This document shows positions 1-8,433 of a stretch of 50,493 nt of DNA, in pieces. A program made the translations under genes and the position numbers. The notes below the pieces were generated by a model. The model was not told the origin of the DNA. It worked only from the letters and a program-made list of their open reading frames with translations, and did no database searches. The stretch lies in contig JARGOZ010000033.1 of assembly GCA_029213025.1 (NCBI GenBank), positions 1 through 50,493 on the forward strand, in the 5' to 3' direction. Positions within the stretch are counted from its first letter, which is position 1. Each line of letters begins with the position of its first letter. The DNA comes from Verrucomicrobiales bacterium. GTDB taxonomy: Bacteria; Verrucomicrobiota; Verrucomicrobiia; Verrucomicrobiales; DEV007.

Positions 1-1361
1 ACGATGCGGGCCTCTTTGGCGGGTTGAATGGCCTTTTCGGTCGCCGGAAGTTTCTTGTTCATCGCCACGATGTTGTCCTTCGCCTTCTTCAACAGATCAT
101 CGAGCGCTTTGTTGCGGGCTGCGATCTTTGCAATCTCGCTTTTCTGGTGGCTTTGCTCGACCGCCATACCGGCCACCAGCCAATCCAGTTCAGCGATCCT
201 GCGAGAATCCTCTATCGTGCCCTTCAGCTCCGCCGTCTGTTTCCCGGTAGCGAGATTCCATACCCGGAGCATTCCACTACTTTCGCCGCTGACTATAGAT
301 TTGCCATCCGGAGAAAAGGCCAGCCGTACAACTCCGGCGCGAGGTATCTCCTTTGTAACCTTTCCAGCTTTGATATCCCAAACCCGGATTTTGCTATCGC
401 TTCCGGCCGTAGCAACCAGATTGCCTGGACCGGAAGACAGAGCGGTAAAGGCACCGGCGCTGCCCTTCAGCTCTTTGGGCGGCAGATCGGGGAAATTCCA
501 TACCCGCAGGACTTTGTCACGGTCCGCTGTGACCAGAGATTTTTTATCTGCAGAAAAGGTAAATAAGTCAGACTGTACAGGGTACAGTTCCGGACTGTAC
601 CCTGTACAGTTTTCGGAAAGGATTTGAGTCGCACTCTTGCCACGGTTTTGATCTACCTGTTTTGCCACGGCGGGACTGGTTTCTGTTCTGCGCCAAATCT
701 TTACTTTGCGGAAGCCTCCGGAAGCCAACCATTCGCCATCACCCGAGAAAGCCAGAGATTGAACCAGCGCCCGGTGCGCGGCCCCGCCTTTCTCGGCCGG
801 ATCGACTGCCGAGGCAAGCAACCGGCGGGTTGCGAGGTCGTAGATCTAAATTTGATTTGAACGACCGCAGGCAGCGAAGCGACCGTCTTTAGTCATGGTC
901 ACCGCATAGATCGGATGCACACCGGGGGCGAGAGGTTTCCAGGTAACTTTACGCTGTTTCTGAACCGAATCTTTTGCACCCTGATCTATCCAGCGTTTCA
1001 GAATTTCGAGTTGGCCACCGGTGAGTTTCACCGCGTTGCTCTTGTTTTTCTTCGGCGGCATTTCCAAATCGATGGAATGCTCGGAAGCTTCGACCAACAG
1101 GCTTTCCGCACTTTTACCCGGAATGATAGACGGACCGGAATCACCGCCGATTTTCATCAGCTTCGGAGTCTCCATGTTCAGCCCGGCTTTGGTAGTGGTT
1201 TTGTTGTGGCAGGAAATACAGTTTGTCTTCAGAAACGGGTACACATCCTCGTAGTAATCCGGCTCCGAAGGCGACGCAGATACGATCCCGGCGACTACCG
1301 ACAAATAGACAAGCACTACCGGGGCAAATTTGGTATACAGTTTATGGAAGAGCGGATTCAC
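1..1361 (-). pseudogene. Cytochrome c / WD40 repeat protein, broken by an in-frame stop
   Basis: The reading frame starts at a GTG (complement 1359-1361) with a signal peptide (MNPLFHKLYTKFAPVVLVYL), followed by a single haem-binding CxxCH (NCISCHNKT) in a planctomycete-type cytochrome domain that ends near residue 155. It then enters a WD40 propeller (YAVTMTKDGRFAACGRSNQI). An amber TAG at complement 846-848 stops translation after 171 residues, but the same frame stays open to the window edge and encodes further WD40 blades (for example DSKIRVWDIKAGK) and a lysine-rich, probably helical stretch. The stop replaces one codon between NQI and IYDLATR, so a point mutation or sequencing error is the simplest reading. 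The frame also carries the palindromic insert at 572-610. The gene lies 11 bp downstream of the PPC gene and is probably the third gene of that operon. The family is exported and its role is unknown. The 3' end is outside the window. Confidence 0.8.
572..610. repeat. 22-bp repeat family, locus A: perfect inverted pair inside the WD40 gene
   Basis: Two 17-bp arms, ACTGTACAGGGTACAGT (572-588) and ACTGTACCCTGTACAGT (594-610), are exact reverse complements separated by TCCGG. Each arm is itself a dyad (ACTGTAC, three-base centre, GTACAGT). The element keeps the WD40 frame open, encoding CTGYSPELYPVQ in the host protein, a stretch that does not look like a WD40 blade. Related units are at 10270, 17388 and 45129. 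It can form a strong hairpin in DNA or RNA. Confidence 0.9.
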
Positions 1362-1372
1362 AATCTTTCTTT

Positions 1373-3517
1373 TTACGGTTTCGCAGAAGCCACTGCTTTC
1401 GCGTCTGCTTCGACTACAGAAATCCGGACAGGTTTCGAAACTACAATATCGACGATGTCTTTAGGCGTAGCGGCTTTCTTCGCTGCTGCCAGGGCTTTTT
1501 CCGCTGCGGCGAGAGCGGCCTTGTCGACTGCCTCAGCAGCTTTCAGTTGTGCGACTTTTTCGGTGGCTTCAGCTACCGCATCGGGGTTGTAGCGGTATTT
1601 GGTTACCGCCCCTCCGTAGAATGCAATGGTGTAGTCACCGGGTTTTACTTTCAACGCCTTTAAATCAATCTCCACCTCATGGTTCTCAGCTTTCAACGGA
1701 ACTTCAAATTCTTTGAGTTTCTCAAATCCACTGCCGTAGGTTTTCAGCTTTACAGACGTGCCGGAGAACTCCTCTCTCCAGATGGCTTTCAGGGGAATGG
1801 TAAGCTTTTCGTCAACATTGGCCTGCCAGGTTTTGTCAGCCTCAGCACCGAAACTGAGTGAGGCGAGTTCGGAATCGGATACGGAAACAGGCATATTTGC
1901 AACCAGGCGGGGTGCCGGGATTTCCTGTTTGGCGTCTTTCACCGGCCACTCCATGGTCGCCAGCTTGCAGGAATGAACTACCTGCTTTCCGTCGATTTCA
2001 GCGGTTCCGGTGATGGAAGCCAGCGACCATCCGGGTTTGGCCGACTCATCGGCGTGAAGCAACACGTGCCCGACACTTTTACCGGCCGGAATCGTTAGAC
2101 CAGCAGCGGTAACGCCTTTGGGCAGGCCTTTCATCTCCAGTTCAATCGGATCATTAAATCCGTCGCGGCGGACGGCGAGAACTTCGAGAACCATACCAGC
2201 TCCGGCGCGCAGAGACATAGGTTTGGAGAAAGCGGCGCGGTCGCCGTTGCGCAGCGTCATGTGCACACCCCAAGCGGCGATGGCGAAATCGGGAGCAGCT
2301 TTGCGAACGACCATTCGATATATATTTTCCGGTGCATTGCGGGTACCGCCAAAAAGGTCGCGGATCTGTATTTGATAAGTGCCGTCCTCTTTTACCTCAC
2401 ATTTGTCGAGAATGTCCGGGGACCCTACATTGTAAGGCGGACCGTCGTAGGAATAGCCGTTACTGGAGGTTTTGACCGGGCTTTTGATATCATATAACTC
2501 CGCCACATCGGTATAGGTTTCTTTGCCGTCTTTGCGATCCACTTTCTGCACGAGAACAAACGGATCTGTCGGTCTGCCGAGCCGTTCGGAAGCGACCTCG
2601 ATCCACCACGTCTCGCCTTTTTTGGCAGTAAATTCATAGGTGTCGACATCGGCCGCGGGATAGAAACTGCCGGCTACATCAAAAGGCAGTTTCACCAGGT
2701 GAGGTTTCTCCGGCCCGGCTTCAGGCTCCGTTTCGACCATACCTGGATTCTCCGACAGCCCGGTGGGCGGCCACGACATGGAACTCACTCCCTTTGAAGC
2801 CGGCTGACGGGGTGCCGGTGCGTCGGCTGCAACTTCACTGATCGCTAAGCGGTAAAAATGCCGGGCGCCACCCTGGTAGGTCAAATCGTGAACTTTGATA
2901 AAGAATTTCTGTTCTTTGTCCGGGGTAAAATCGAGTATTCCACCGGTTCGGTTGACCATAATGTCGCGACCGGTTTCATCAGCGAGGATCACCACAGGAG
3001 TCAGTCGGGAATCAATTCCCGCGGCGGCGCATTCGACCACGAGCCGCTGATCTTTTTTTGCGGTAAAAGTATAGTAATCGACCGCCTTCTGAGCCATCAC
3101 CGCATTGCATACGGAATTCGTCTCCAGCAGCAGGGCGGTTTCCGGTGTTTCGTTCGGTTTTGAGCAGATGATTTCGGGCAGGGCACCCACGGTAAAGGCC
3201 CGCGGCGAAGAGATACCGAGCCGGGACACTACGCGTGCGTCGTAAATACCGGGTGATGTTTCAGCCGGTATCTGCACTTTGAAAGTATTGGTTTTCCCTT
3301 CAACCGGCACAGTGGTGATCGAGGGATCGGAGAATACCAGTTCGGTAACATTTTCCAGATAGTCACCGGTAAGCGCCACCTCGACTTCGCTACCTCCCTG
3401 ACCACCCATCGGCATCAACGTCAGCAGACGTGGCGAGGGTAGACATACCAACTGAGCCAGAGCGGAATGTGTAGTAGCCAGAAATATAGAGAATAATAGT
3501 AACCCGGTTCGTTTCAT
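1373..3517 (-). CDS. Secreted PPC-domain protein
   Basis: This 714-aa protein has a clear signal peptide (MKRTGLLLFSIFLATTHSALA), then an IPT/TIG-like opening (GGQGGSEVEVALTGDYLENV) and two stretches typical of bacterial pre-peptidase C-terminal (PPC) domains, around residues 135-225 and 270-390 (VDYYTFTAKKDQRLVVE and VDTYEFTAKKGETWWIE). The C-terminus is an Ala/Lys-rich probable helix. It is known as a companion of DUF1549/DUF1553 proteins in planctomycetes and verrucomicrobia. It starts 7 bp after the end of the DUF1549/DUF1553 gene and ends 11 bp before the cytochrome/WD40 gene, so the three are probably co-transcribed. No enzymatic motif is visible; a periplasmic or surface binding role is inference. 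Confidence 0.85.
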   Translation of the reverse strand: MKRTGLLLFSIFLATTHSALAQLVCLPSPRLLTLMPMGGQGGSEVEVALTGDYLENVTELVFSDPSITTVPVEGKTNTFKVQIPAETSPGIYDARVVSRLGISSPRAFTVGALPEIICSKPNETPETALLLETNSVCNAVMAQKAVDYYTFTAKKDQRLVVECAAAGIDSRLTPVVILADETGRDIMVNRTGGILDFTPDKEQKFFIKVHDLTYQGGARHFYRLAISEVAADAPAPRQPASKGVSSMSWPPTGLSENPGMVETEPEAGPEKPHLVKLPFDVAGSFYPAADVDTYEFTAKKGETWWIEVASERLGRPTDPFVLVQKVDRKDGKETYTDVAELYDIKSPVKTSSNGYSYDGPPYNVGSPDILDKCEVKEDGTYQIQIRDLFGGTRNAPENIYRMVVRKAAPDFAIAAWGVHMTLRNGDRAAFSKPMSLRAGAGMVLEVLAVRRDGFNDPIELEMKGLPKGVTAAGLTIPAGKSVGHVLLHADESAKPGWSLASITGTAEIDGKQVVHSCKLATMEWPVKDAKQEIPAPRLVANMPVSVSDSELASLSFGAEADKTWQANVDEKLTIPLKAIWREEFSGTSVKLKTYGSGFEKLKEFEVPLKAENHEVEIDLKALKVKPGDYTIAFYGGAVTKYRYNPDAVAEATEKVAQLKAAEAVDKAALAAAEKALAAAKKAATPKDIVDIVVSKPVRISVVEADAKAVASAKP

Positions 3518-3524
3518 GGGATGT

Positions 3525-5744
3525 TTAGTGATTGTAGAGAAACTCTTTGGTGTTCATAATCGCCCAGATAAGATCCTCGTAGCCTTGTCGGCGGGCGGTA
3601 GCGGCGGGTAAAGGTTTCCCGGCGGAGTTGGTGCGCGGTTTACCTATGTGATCTTTGGCGATGCTGGATTCCTCGTCAGTCGGAAGCCGGGAGAAAGCAA
3701 TCCGATAGATTTGGTCGATTGCTATATCTTCGTTACCTTCTTCTTTTGCCAGCTTCGCAGCGCGTCCGGCACTCGAGGCCAGTTTGTTTTTCACATCAGA
3801 GGAATTCATCAGGTGCAGGCTCTGCGCCAAACTCGGGTTCTGGACGCGCTCACATTCGCAGACACTGTCGCCCTCGGGACGACCAAAGACTTTCAGGAAA
3901 GGCGACGAACCGTTGTAGCTGTTGTCGGGCAGGGAAACCGCTTTGGTCCCGGCGGGCAGGTTCGCAAAGGAAGTCGTTGCGTCCGTTAGCAGATCCACTG
4001 AATCGAGCAGCACTTCGGCCTGCATCCGTTTCGGGTAAAAATGCGAGAAATTCTGGTGATCGATGCCGTTGTGTTCATTCGGCTTTGAACTGAGCTGATA
4101 GGTTGTGCTTTCTGTAATCAGCCGAATGATCGCTTTCAGATCAAATCCGCTTTCAATGAAATATTCGGCGAGTGCATTGAGCAGCTCGGGATTGGTCGGC
4201 GGATTGGTATCGCGCATATCGTCCTCCGGCTCGACCAGCCCGCGATGGAAGAAATGTTTCCAGTAGCGGTTCACCAGTGCTTTGGCGAAAAAGGGATTAT
4301 CCGGATTACTCATCCAGTCGGCGAGCTTCAGCCGGGGATCATCGTCGGGTGATATGGCGACCGATTCAGCACCAAGAGCGGCGGGCTTCACCGGCTGTTT
4401 GGTTTTCATGTTTTCAAACTGCGCCTCGCCGCGCTTGTGAAAAATCAGATCCTCGCCGGCGATTCCGGTCGGTTTGCGACCCACCTGACTGAAAAATGCG
4501 GTCAAAGCGTAGTAATCCTGCTGACTCCAGCGCTCGAACGGGTGGTGATGGCATTGCGCACACTGCATTCGCACGCCGAGGAAAAGCTGCGCAATATCCT
4601 CCTGCTGCTGGATGGGTTGTTTGACCCGCTTGTACCAGGCGACCGGCGGATTGGCAACGATGGTACCCGTCGCGCCGAGGATTTCGCGGACAAACTGATC
4701 ATACGGTTTATTGGCCAGCAAACTGTCGCGGACCCAGGAGTGAAAGGCGAAATTCGCGGTGAGATCAGCTTTGCTCTCGCGCTTGTTTTTCAAAAGCGCG
4801 GCCCATTTGTTAGCGAAGTAATCCGCATATCCCGGGCTTTGCAGCAGCGAATCGATCCGCTTCGTTCGCTTTTCCGGGTCTTTATCCTGCAGAAATGCGG
4901 TCGATTCTTCATTCGTCGGCAGACGCCCGGCGATATCGAGGGTCACGCGGCGCAGAAAGGTGGAATCGTCACAAACGGGCGATGGAGGCACGCCGATTTG
5001 TTTCAGATTGGCGAAAACCAGTTCATCGATGAAATTTTTTGTCGGAGGCAGATTCTCCACCGGGGCTCCGAGCGGGATCGAGATATTGGAAACCGAGATT
5101 TTTCCACCGTAGCGCACCATTACCGCTACATTTCCCGGGATATCAAGAGTCCGAACCACGCCGTGTTCATCCGTCTCGACCATGCTGACGTCGTTCACTT
5201 CGTAAAGCGCCATGTCGGTGACATCCTTGCTGGATCCATCGGAATAGCGGGCTGTGACTTTCAGCGGCTGTTGGCTTTTGACCTTCAGCGAAACCCGGGC
5301 GGGCTCAACCTCCAGCGCTTCCAGAGTTCCTTCCTTTTCATTCTGATAAATCAGGCCGTCACCGATCCATTCGACCAGTTTTTGGTAATTTTCCGTACCC
5401 GGCTTGAGTTTCTCCCCTCCCCCGTGGGGAATGATATTGGCCGCCTTCAGCACGAGCAGGCTTTGTTCCGGCGCAGCGGGAAACACGCGTCGACCGCGCG
5501 CCTCTTTGACGATGTGTTCGTAGTCCTCCTCGGGTTCAAAACCGAGCAGGGAAAGACGGAAACCGCGTTGACCGTTACCGGCTTTGGCGTGGCAGGCCCC
5601 GGTATTGCAGTCCATTTTTGTCAATATCGGCACGATATCGCGCACGAAAGATACCGGCCGCTCCTCCGCCGCTTTCGAGACAGTCGAAACAACCAGAAGA
5701 AAGGGAACGAGACAGAAATGGGAAAGTAGACCTTTGACAGACAT
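3525..5744 (-). CDS. DUF1549/DUF1553 secreted cytochrome-like protein
   Basis: First gene of the minus-strand operon. The start MSVKGLLSHF (complement 5742-5744) is preferred because it places a signal peptide at the N-terminus; an upstream in-frame start at 5795 would add 17 residues. In order: a cytochrome-type region with the PVC variant motif DCNTGACHAK, a Big2-like beta domain (LEVEPARVSLKVKSQQPLKV), DUF1549 (FIDELVFANLKQIGVPPSP, then a canonical CxxCH in MQCAQCHHHPFERW), and DUF1553 (LADWMSNPDNPFFAKALVNR). About 739 aa, normal for the family. These large exported proteins are abundant in PVC bacteria, often with sulfatase or propeller genes; their biochemical role is unproven. The AT-rich DNA at 5796-5883 may hold the promoter. 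Confidence 0.9.
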   Translation of the reverse strand: MSVKGLLSHFCLVPFLLVVSTVSKAAEERPVSFVRDIVPILTKMDCNTGACHAKAGNGQRGFRLSLLGFEPEEDYEHIVKEARGRRVFPAAPEQSLLVLKAANIIPHGGGEKLKPGTENYQKLVEWIGDGLIYQNEKEGTLEALEVEPARVSLKVKSQQPLKVTARYSDGSSKDVTDMALYEVNDVSMVETDEHGVVRTLDIPGNVAVMVRYGGKISVSNISIPLGAPVENLPPTKNFIDELVFANLKQIGVPPSPVCDDSTFLRRVTLDIAGRLPTNEESTAFLQDKDPEKRTKRIDSLLQSPGYADYFANKWAALLKNKRESKADLTANFAFHSWVRDSLLANKPYDQFVREILGATGTIVANPPVAWYKRVKQPIQQQEDIAQLFLGVRMQCAQCHHHPFERWSQQDYYALTAFFSQVGRKPTGIAGEDLIFHKRGEAQFENMKTKQPVKPAALGAESVAISPDDDPRLKLADWMSNPDNPFFAKALVNRYWKHFFHRGLVEPEDDMRDTNPPTNPELLNALAEYFIESGFDLKAIIRLITESTTYQLSSKPNEHNGIDHQNFSHFYPKRMQAEVLLDSVDLLTDATTSFANLPAGTKAVSLPDNSYNGSSPFLKVFGRPEGDSVCECERVQNPSLAQSLHLMNSSDVKNKLASSAGRAAKLAKEEGNEDIAIDQIYRIAFSRLPTDEESSIAKDHIGKPRTNSAGKPLPAATARRQGYEDLIWAIMNTKEFLYNH

Positions 5745-5883
5745 CGACTGGTAACCCTCGCCGGGTAGAGGCAGGGTGGCAAAGTGCTCTATCACGCCAT
5801 GCGTGTTAAATAGCCGCAGCTGACAGGATTGTCGAACAATCCGTAAAGTGATTGAGATCTGCGTAGATATATAAATGGATTAA

Positions 5884-7179
5884 TTACTCTATGCGATATA
5901 CGGCTTTGTCGGTTCTAAGTATTATGGCCCCGCCATCGACAGCGGCACTCGACATATGGGCTCCATCGAGAGTGTTTTTTGCCAGTATTTTGAACTCTTT
6001 CCCGGCTTGAATCACGGTGGTCTCGCCTTCGCGGCTGTGGAAATAGATCTTTCCATCCGCATGCAGCGGGGAAGCCGAGTAGTTGCCGCCGATTCTCTCT
6101 TTCCAATGAAGCTCTCCGGTCCGGGCATCGTGACAGGAAATGATCCCACCGCTGTCGGTGATATAGTATACTTCGTCTCCGACCAAAATGGGAGAAGGCT
6201 GGTTGGGAACCGATTTTTCACTTTTCCATACGATCTCCGGTGAGCTGCCGGAGTATTTTATCGCTAACAATTGAGGCCGCATAAAACTGGTGCTCATGTA
6301 GAGCATTCCATGACCGGCCACCGGTCGCGGAGCTATAGAAAAGCCGAGCTTTCCATAATTCAATTTCCATAGTTCATTGCCGCTGTCAGGTTGATAGGCA
6401 TAAAGCCAGTCTGCACCGGGTGAGAAGAGAACCGGTTCACCGCCCACATCGAGAATCAAAGGCGTACCGTAAGATTTTTTTAATTGGGGATTGGAGTTCA
6501 TTTCGCCGCTGCGATCCGTTTTCCAGGCAATCTTTCCGGTATGTTTGTCGAGAGCGACGATGTATTGCTTATCGCTGCCGTCCATGTGAAAAATCAGGTG
6601 GTCCCGCCACAACACCGGGCTACTGCCGGGACCGTTTTCGTGGTGGACGTAGAGATCCTGATTTTGCCAGACGACCTCTACTGTTTGCGTATCAACGCAG
6701 GCGGTTCCGTACGATCCGAAATGGCAATACAATTTGCCGTTTTCGATTACCGGAGTTGGCGAGGCATAACTGTTCAGTTTGTGAGCCCATTGCGGCTCTT
6801 TCCGGCTCAGAATTTCAAAATCGTGAAGCAGTTTACCGGAATTTTTGTCGACACAAATCGCATGCAGGCGGACCATAGACAGCACGACCAGAGGTTGGCT
6901 GCCGGTGTTGGTTTCGAGTCGTTTGGCGGTTTCTTCGGGAGTGGCCAGGGTTTCATGGGCCGCAGTCATCCAGATTTGGTCGCCCTCGATGACCGGCGAC
7001 GACCAGCCTTTTCCGGACAGGGCAGTCTTCCATGTGACATTCTCCGTTTCGCTCCATTTGACTGGCAGGGCAGTATCCGCGTGTCCCTGACCATCCGGAC
7101 CGCGCCATTGATTCCAATCAGCAAAAGCGGCAGAACTGAAAAGCAGACTGACAAAAATAAACCGAAGCATGGTTGGCAT
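5884..7179 (-). CDS. PQQ-like beta-propeller protein, exported
   Basis: About 431 aa from the start MPTMLRF (complement 7177-7179), chosen because it leaves a normal signal peptide ending SSAAFA before DWNQWRGPDGQG; MLRF at 7170 and an upstream start at 7206 are alternatives. The WRGP motif followed by repeated blades (VTWKTALSGKGWSSPVIEG, GKIAWKTDRSGEMNSNPQL, GELHWKERIGGNYSASPLH) is typical of the PQQ_2 outer-membrane-assembly-like propellers common in planctomycetes and verrucomicrobia. No methanol-dehydrogenase catalytic residues were recognised, so it is probably not a quinoprotein enzyme. It is a single gene, divergent from the small coiled-coil gene at 7262. Confidence 0.85.
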   Translation of the reverse strand: MPTMLRFIFVSLLFSSAAFADWNQWRGPDGQGHADTALPVKWSETENVTWKTALSGKGWSSPVIEGDQIWMTAAHETLATPEETAKRLETNTGSQPLVVLSMVRLHAICVDKNSGKLLHDFEILSRKEPQWAHKLNSYASPTPVIENGKLYCHFGSYGTACVDTQTVEVVWQNQDLYVHHENGPGSSPVLWRDHLIFHMDGSDKQYIVALDKHTGKIAWKTDRSGEMNSNPQLKKSYGTPLILDVGGEPVLFSPGADWLYAYQPDSGNELWKLNYGKLGFSIAPRPVAGHGMLYMSTSFMRPQLLAIKYSGSSPEIVWKSEKSVPNQPSPILVGDEVYYITDSGGIISCHDARTGELHWKERIGGNYSASPLHADGKIYFHSREGETTVIQAGKEFKILAKNTLDGAHMSSAAVDGGAIILRTDKAVYRIE

Positions 7180-7261
7180 GGTTAGCGATTCAACCGGGGT
7201 GCGCAATGCCGCGACACCGTAAAAGCTGGAGTAAGAAGCTACAGCAGATAAGATAGCAGAT

Positions 7262-7441
7262 ATGGAACCTGATCAGAATACCGTTAGTAAAGACGAGCAA
7301 ATCGAGATTCTCACCTCCCGTCTCGATGAAATGGAAAAACGCGTCGAGCGTCTCGAAAAGGAGATGTCAGCCATTGGCCGGATGGAGGGAGCGATCAAAT
7401 CCATCTTCAAAACCGGCGGAGACAAGAAAGGCAGCGAGTAA
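7262..7441 (+). CDS. Small coiled-coil protein, 59 aa
   Basis: A short open frame from ATG 7262 to TAA 7439-7441. The sequence is highly charged with heptad spacing of hydrophobic residues (EQIEILTSRLDEMEKRVERL), then a basic glycine/lysine tail (FKTGGDKKGSE). It resembles SlyX-like or other short coiled-coil proteins, but I do not recognise a defined family. No signal peptide is present. It is divergent from the PQQ-like gene with about 80 bp between the starts, and convergent with the EamA gene 16 bp further on. Real coding is supported by the clean heptads; function is unknown. Confidence 0.6.
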   Translation: MEPDQNTVSKDEQIEILTSRLDEMEKRVERLEKEMSAIGRMEGAIKSIFKTGGDKKGSE

Positions 7442-7457
7442 CCAGAGACCCGATCAA

Positions 7458-8359
7458 TCATGCTGACCGGGCGATGATGGCCAGTATGACCGCTACCGTC
7501 AACAGCAGTGATCCGACGATCCGCCAGATAAAATATTTCCCGGCGTTGTGCCTTTCCTGATTTGCGAACAGGTGGCCGGCACCCCAAACGATCACAATCG
7601 CCCACAGTCCACGGGAAGCGTAAACGACATTTACGCCCGTGGCATCTCCGGTCGTCGCCAGAACGACTCCGATGATGATTGCCTGAACGCCAATGAGAGG
7701 GCGCTCGCCCAAATCCAGAATCGTGTCTTGTCTGTAGTTGCCGGATAGGTTTCCCGCCACGGCAGCCTGCTGAGGGCGATGTCGATCAGAGAAATCAGTC
7801 CGACACCATTTGAGCCAATCGCGATAAACGCGTGTTTTCCAAATGGGATCGCCCATTCTTTGATCAACAAATCACAGCTCGCAAACATCGCCACGCTCAA
7901 CATGGCCAGTAGAATGGCCGGGCCGAATGAAGCTCGACTGTTGGCGATGTCCGGAATTCCCAAAACGAAAATTCCGACGGCGGTTAGAAATACGGAGAAG
8001 ATGAGCAGACCGGGCAGACTTTCACCGAGAACCAGCACCGAACCAAGGGCGACAAAAACGACTTTGGTACCCATAACCGGAGTGACCAGAGAAACGTCGC
8101 CGTGACGCATCGCCCAAACCGTTAACCATCCGGCGGCATAAAACAACACCGACATGGTGAGCGGTTGCCAGATCAGATGCCAGGCGACAGGCTCTTTTTG
8201 AAAAAAATAGAGAGGGCAGACTACAATGCCTACTGCGATATTTGTGATATGAACGGCCTGGCGCAGGCGGGCACCTTCAAGCAAACCCCGTTTAAGAAAG
8301 AGAGTGCTGAGAGCATAGATAAACGCGCTTCCAAGCGGCAGGAGCAGATAGAATGGCAC
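7458..8359 (-). pseudogene. EamA/DMT-family transporter, frameshifted
   Basis: The N-terminal part (from 8359; MPFYLLLPLGSAFIYALSTL) shows the hydrophobic segments of a drug/metabolite transporter with the EamA pattern (VSLVTPVMGTKVVFVALGSV). Near 7710-7740 this frame turns into non-membrane sequence, while another frame continues with LGERPLIGVQAIIIGVVLAT and two more membrane helices to the stop at 7458. Joined, the product is about 300 aa with ten predicted helices, the usual family length. So this is one gene with a single indel, either a true mutation or a sequencing error in the run around GGATTTGGG. Substrate cannot be predicted. Confidence 0.8.
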
Positions 8360-8433
8360 GGCAATCTCTAAACCCCCCGTGTTCAGCCGTCTATTTGGAT
8401 CTCGGCGTCGTTGCGCACGTGATAACCTTTTAT

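Noticed and set aside
572..588. LexA/SOS box (CTGT-N8-ACAG)
   Set aside because: The spacing here is seven, not eight, bases, the units are in coding DNA and in tandem, and no SOS gene is adjacent.
4437..5729. 430-codon open frame on the plus strand
   Set aside because: It lies entirely opposite the DUF1549/DUF1553 gene, whose minus-strand product has clear family motifs; the plus product is basic and family-less.
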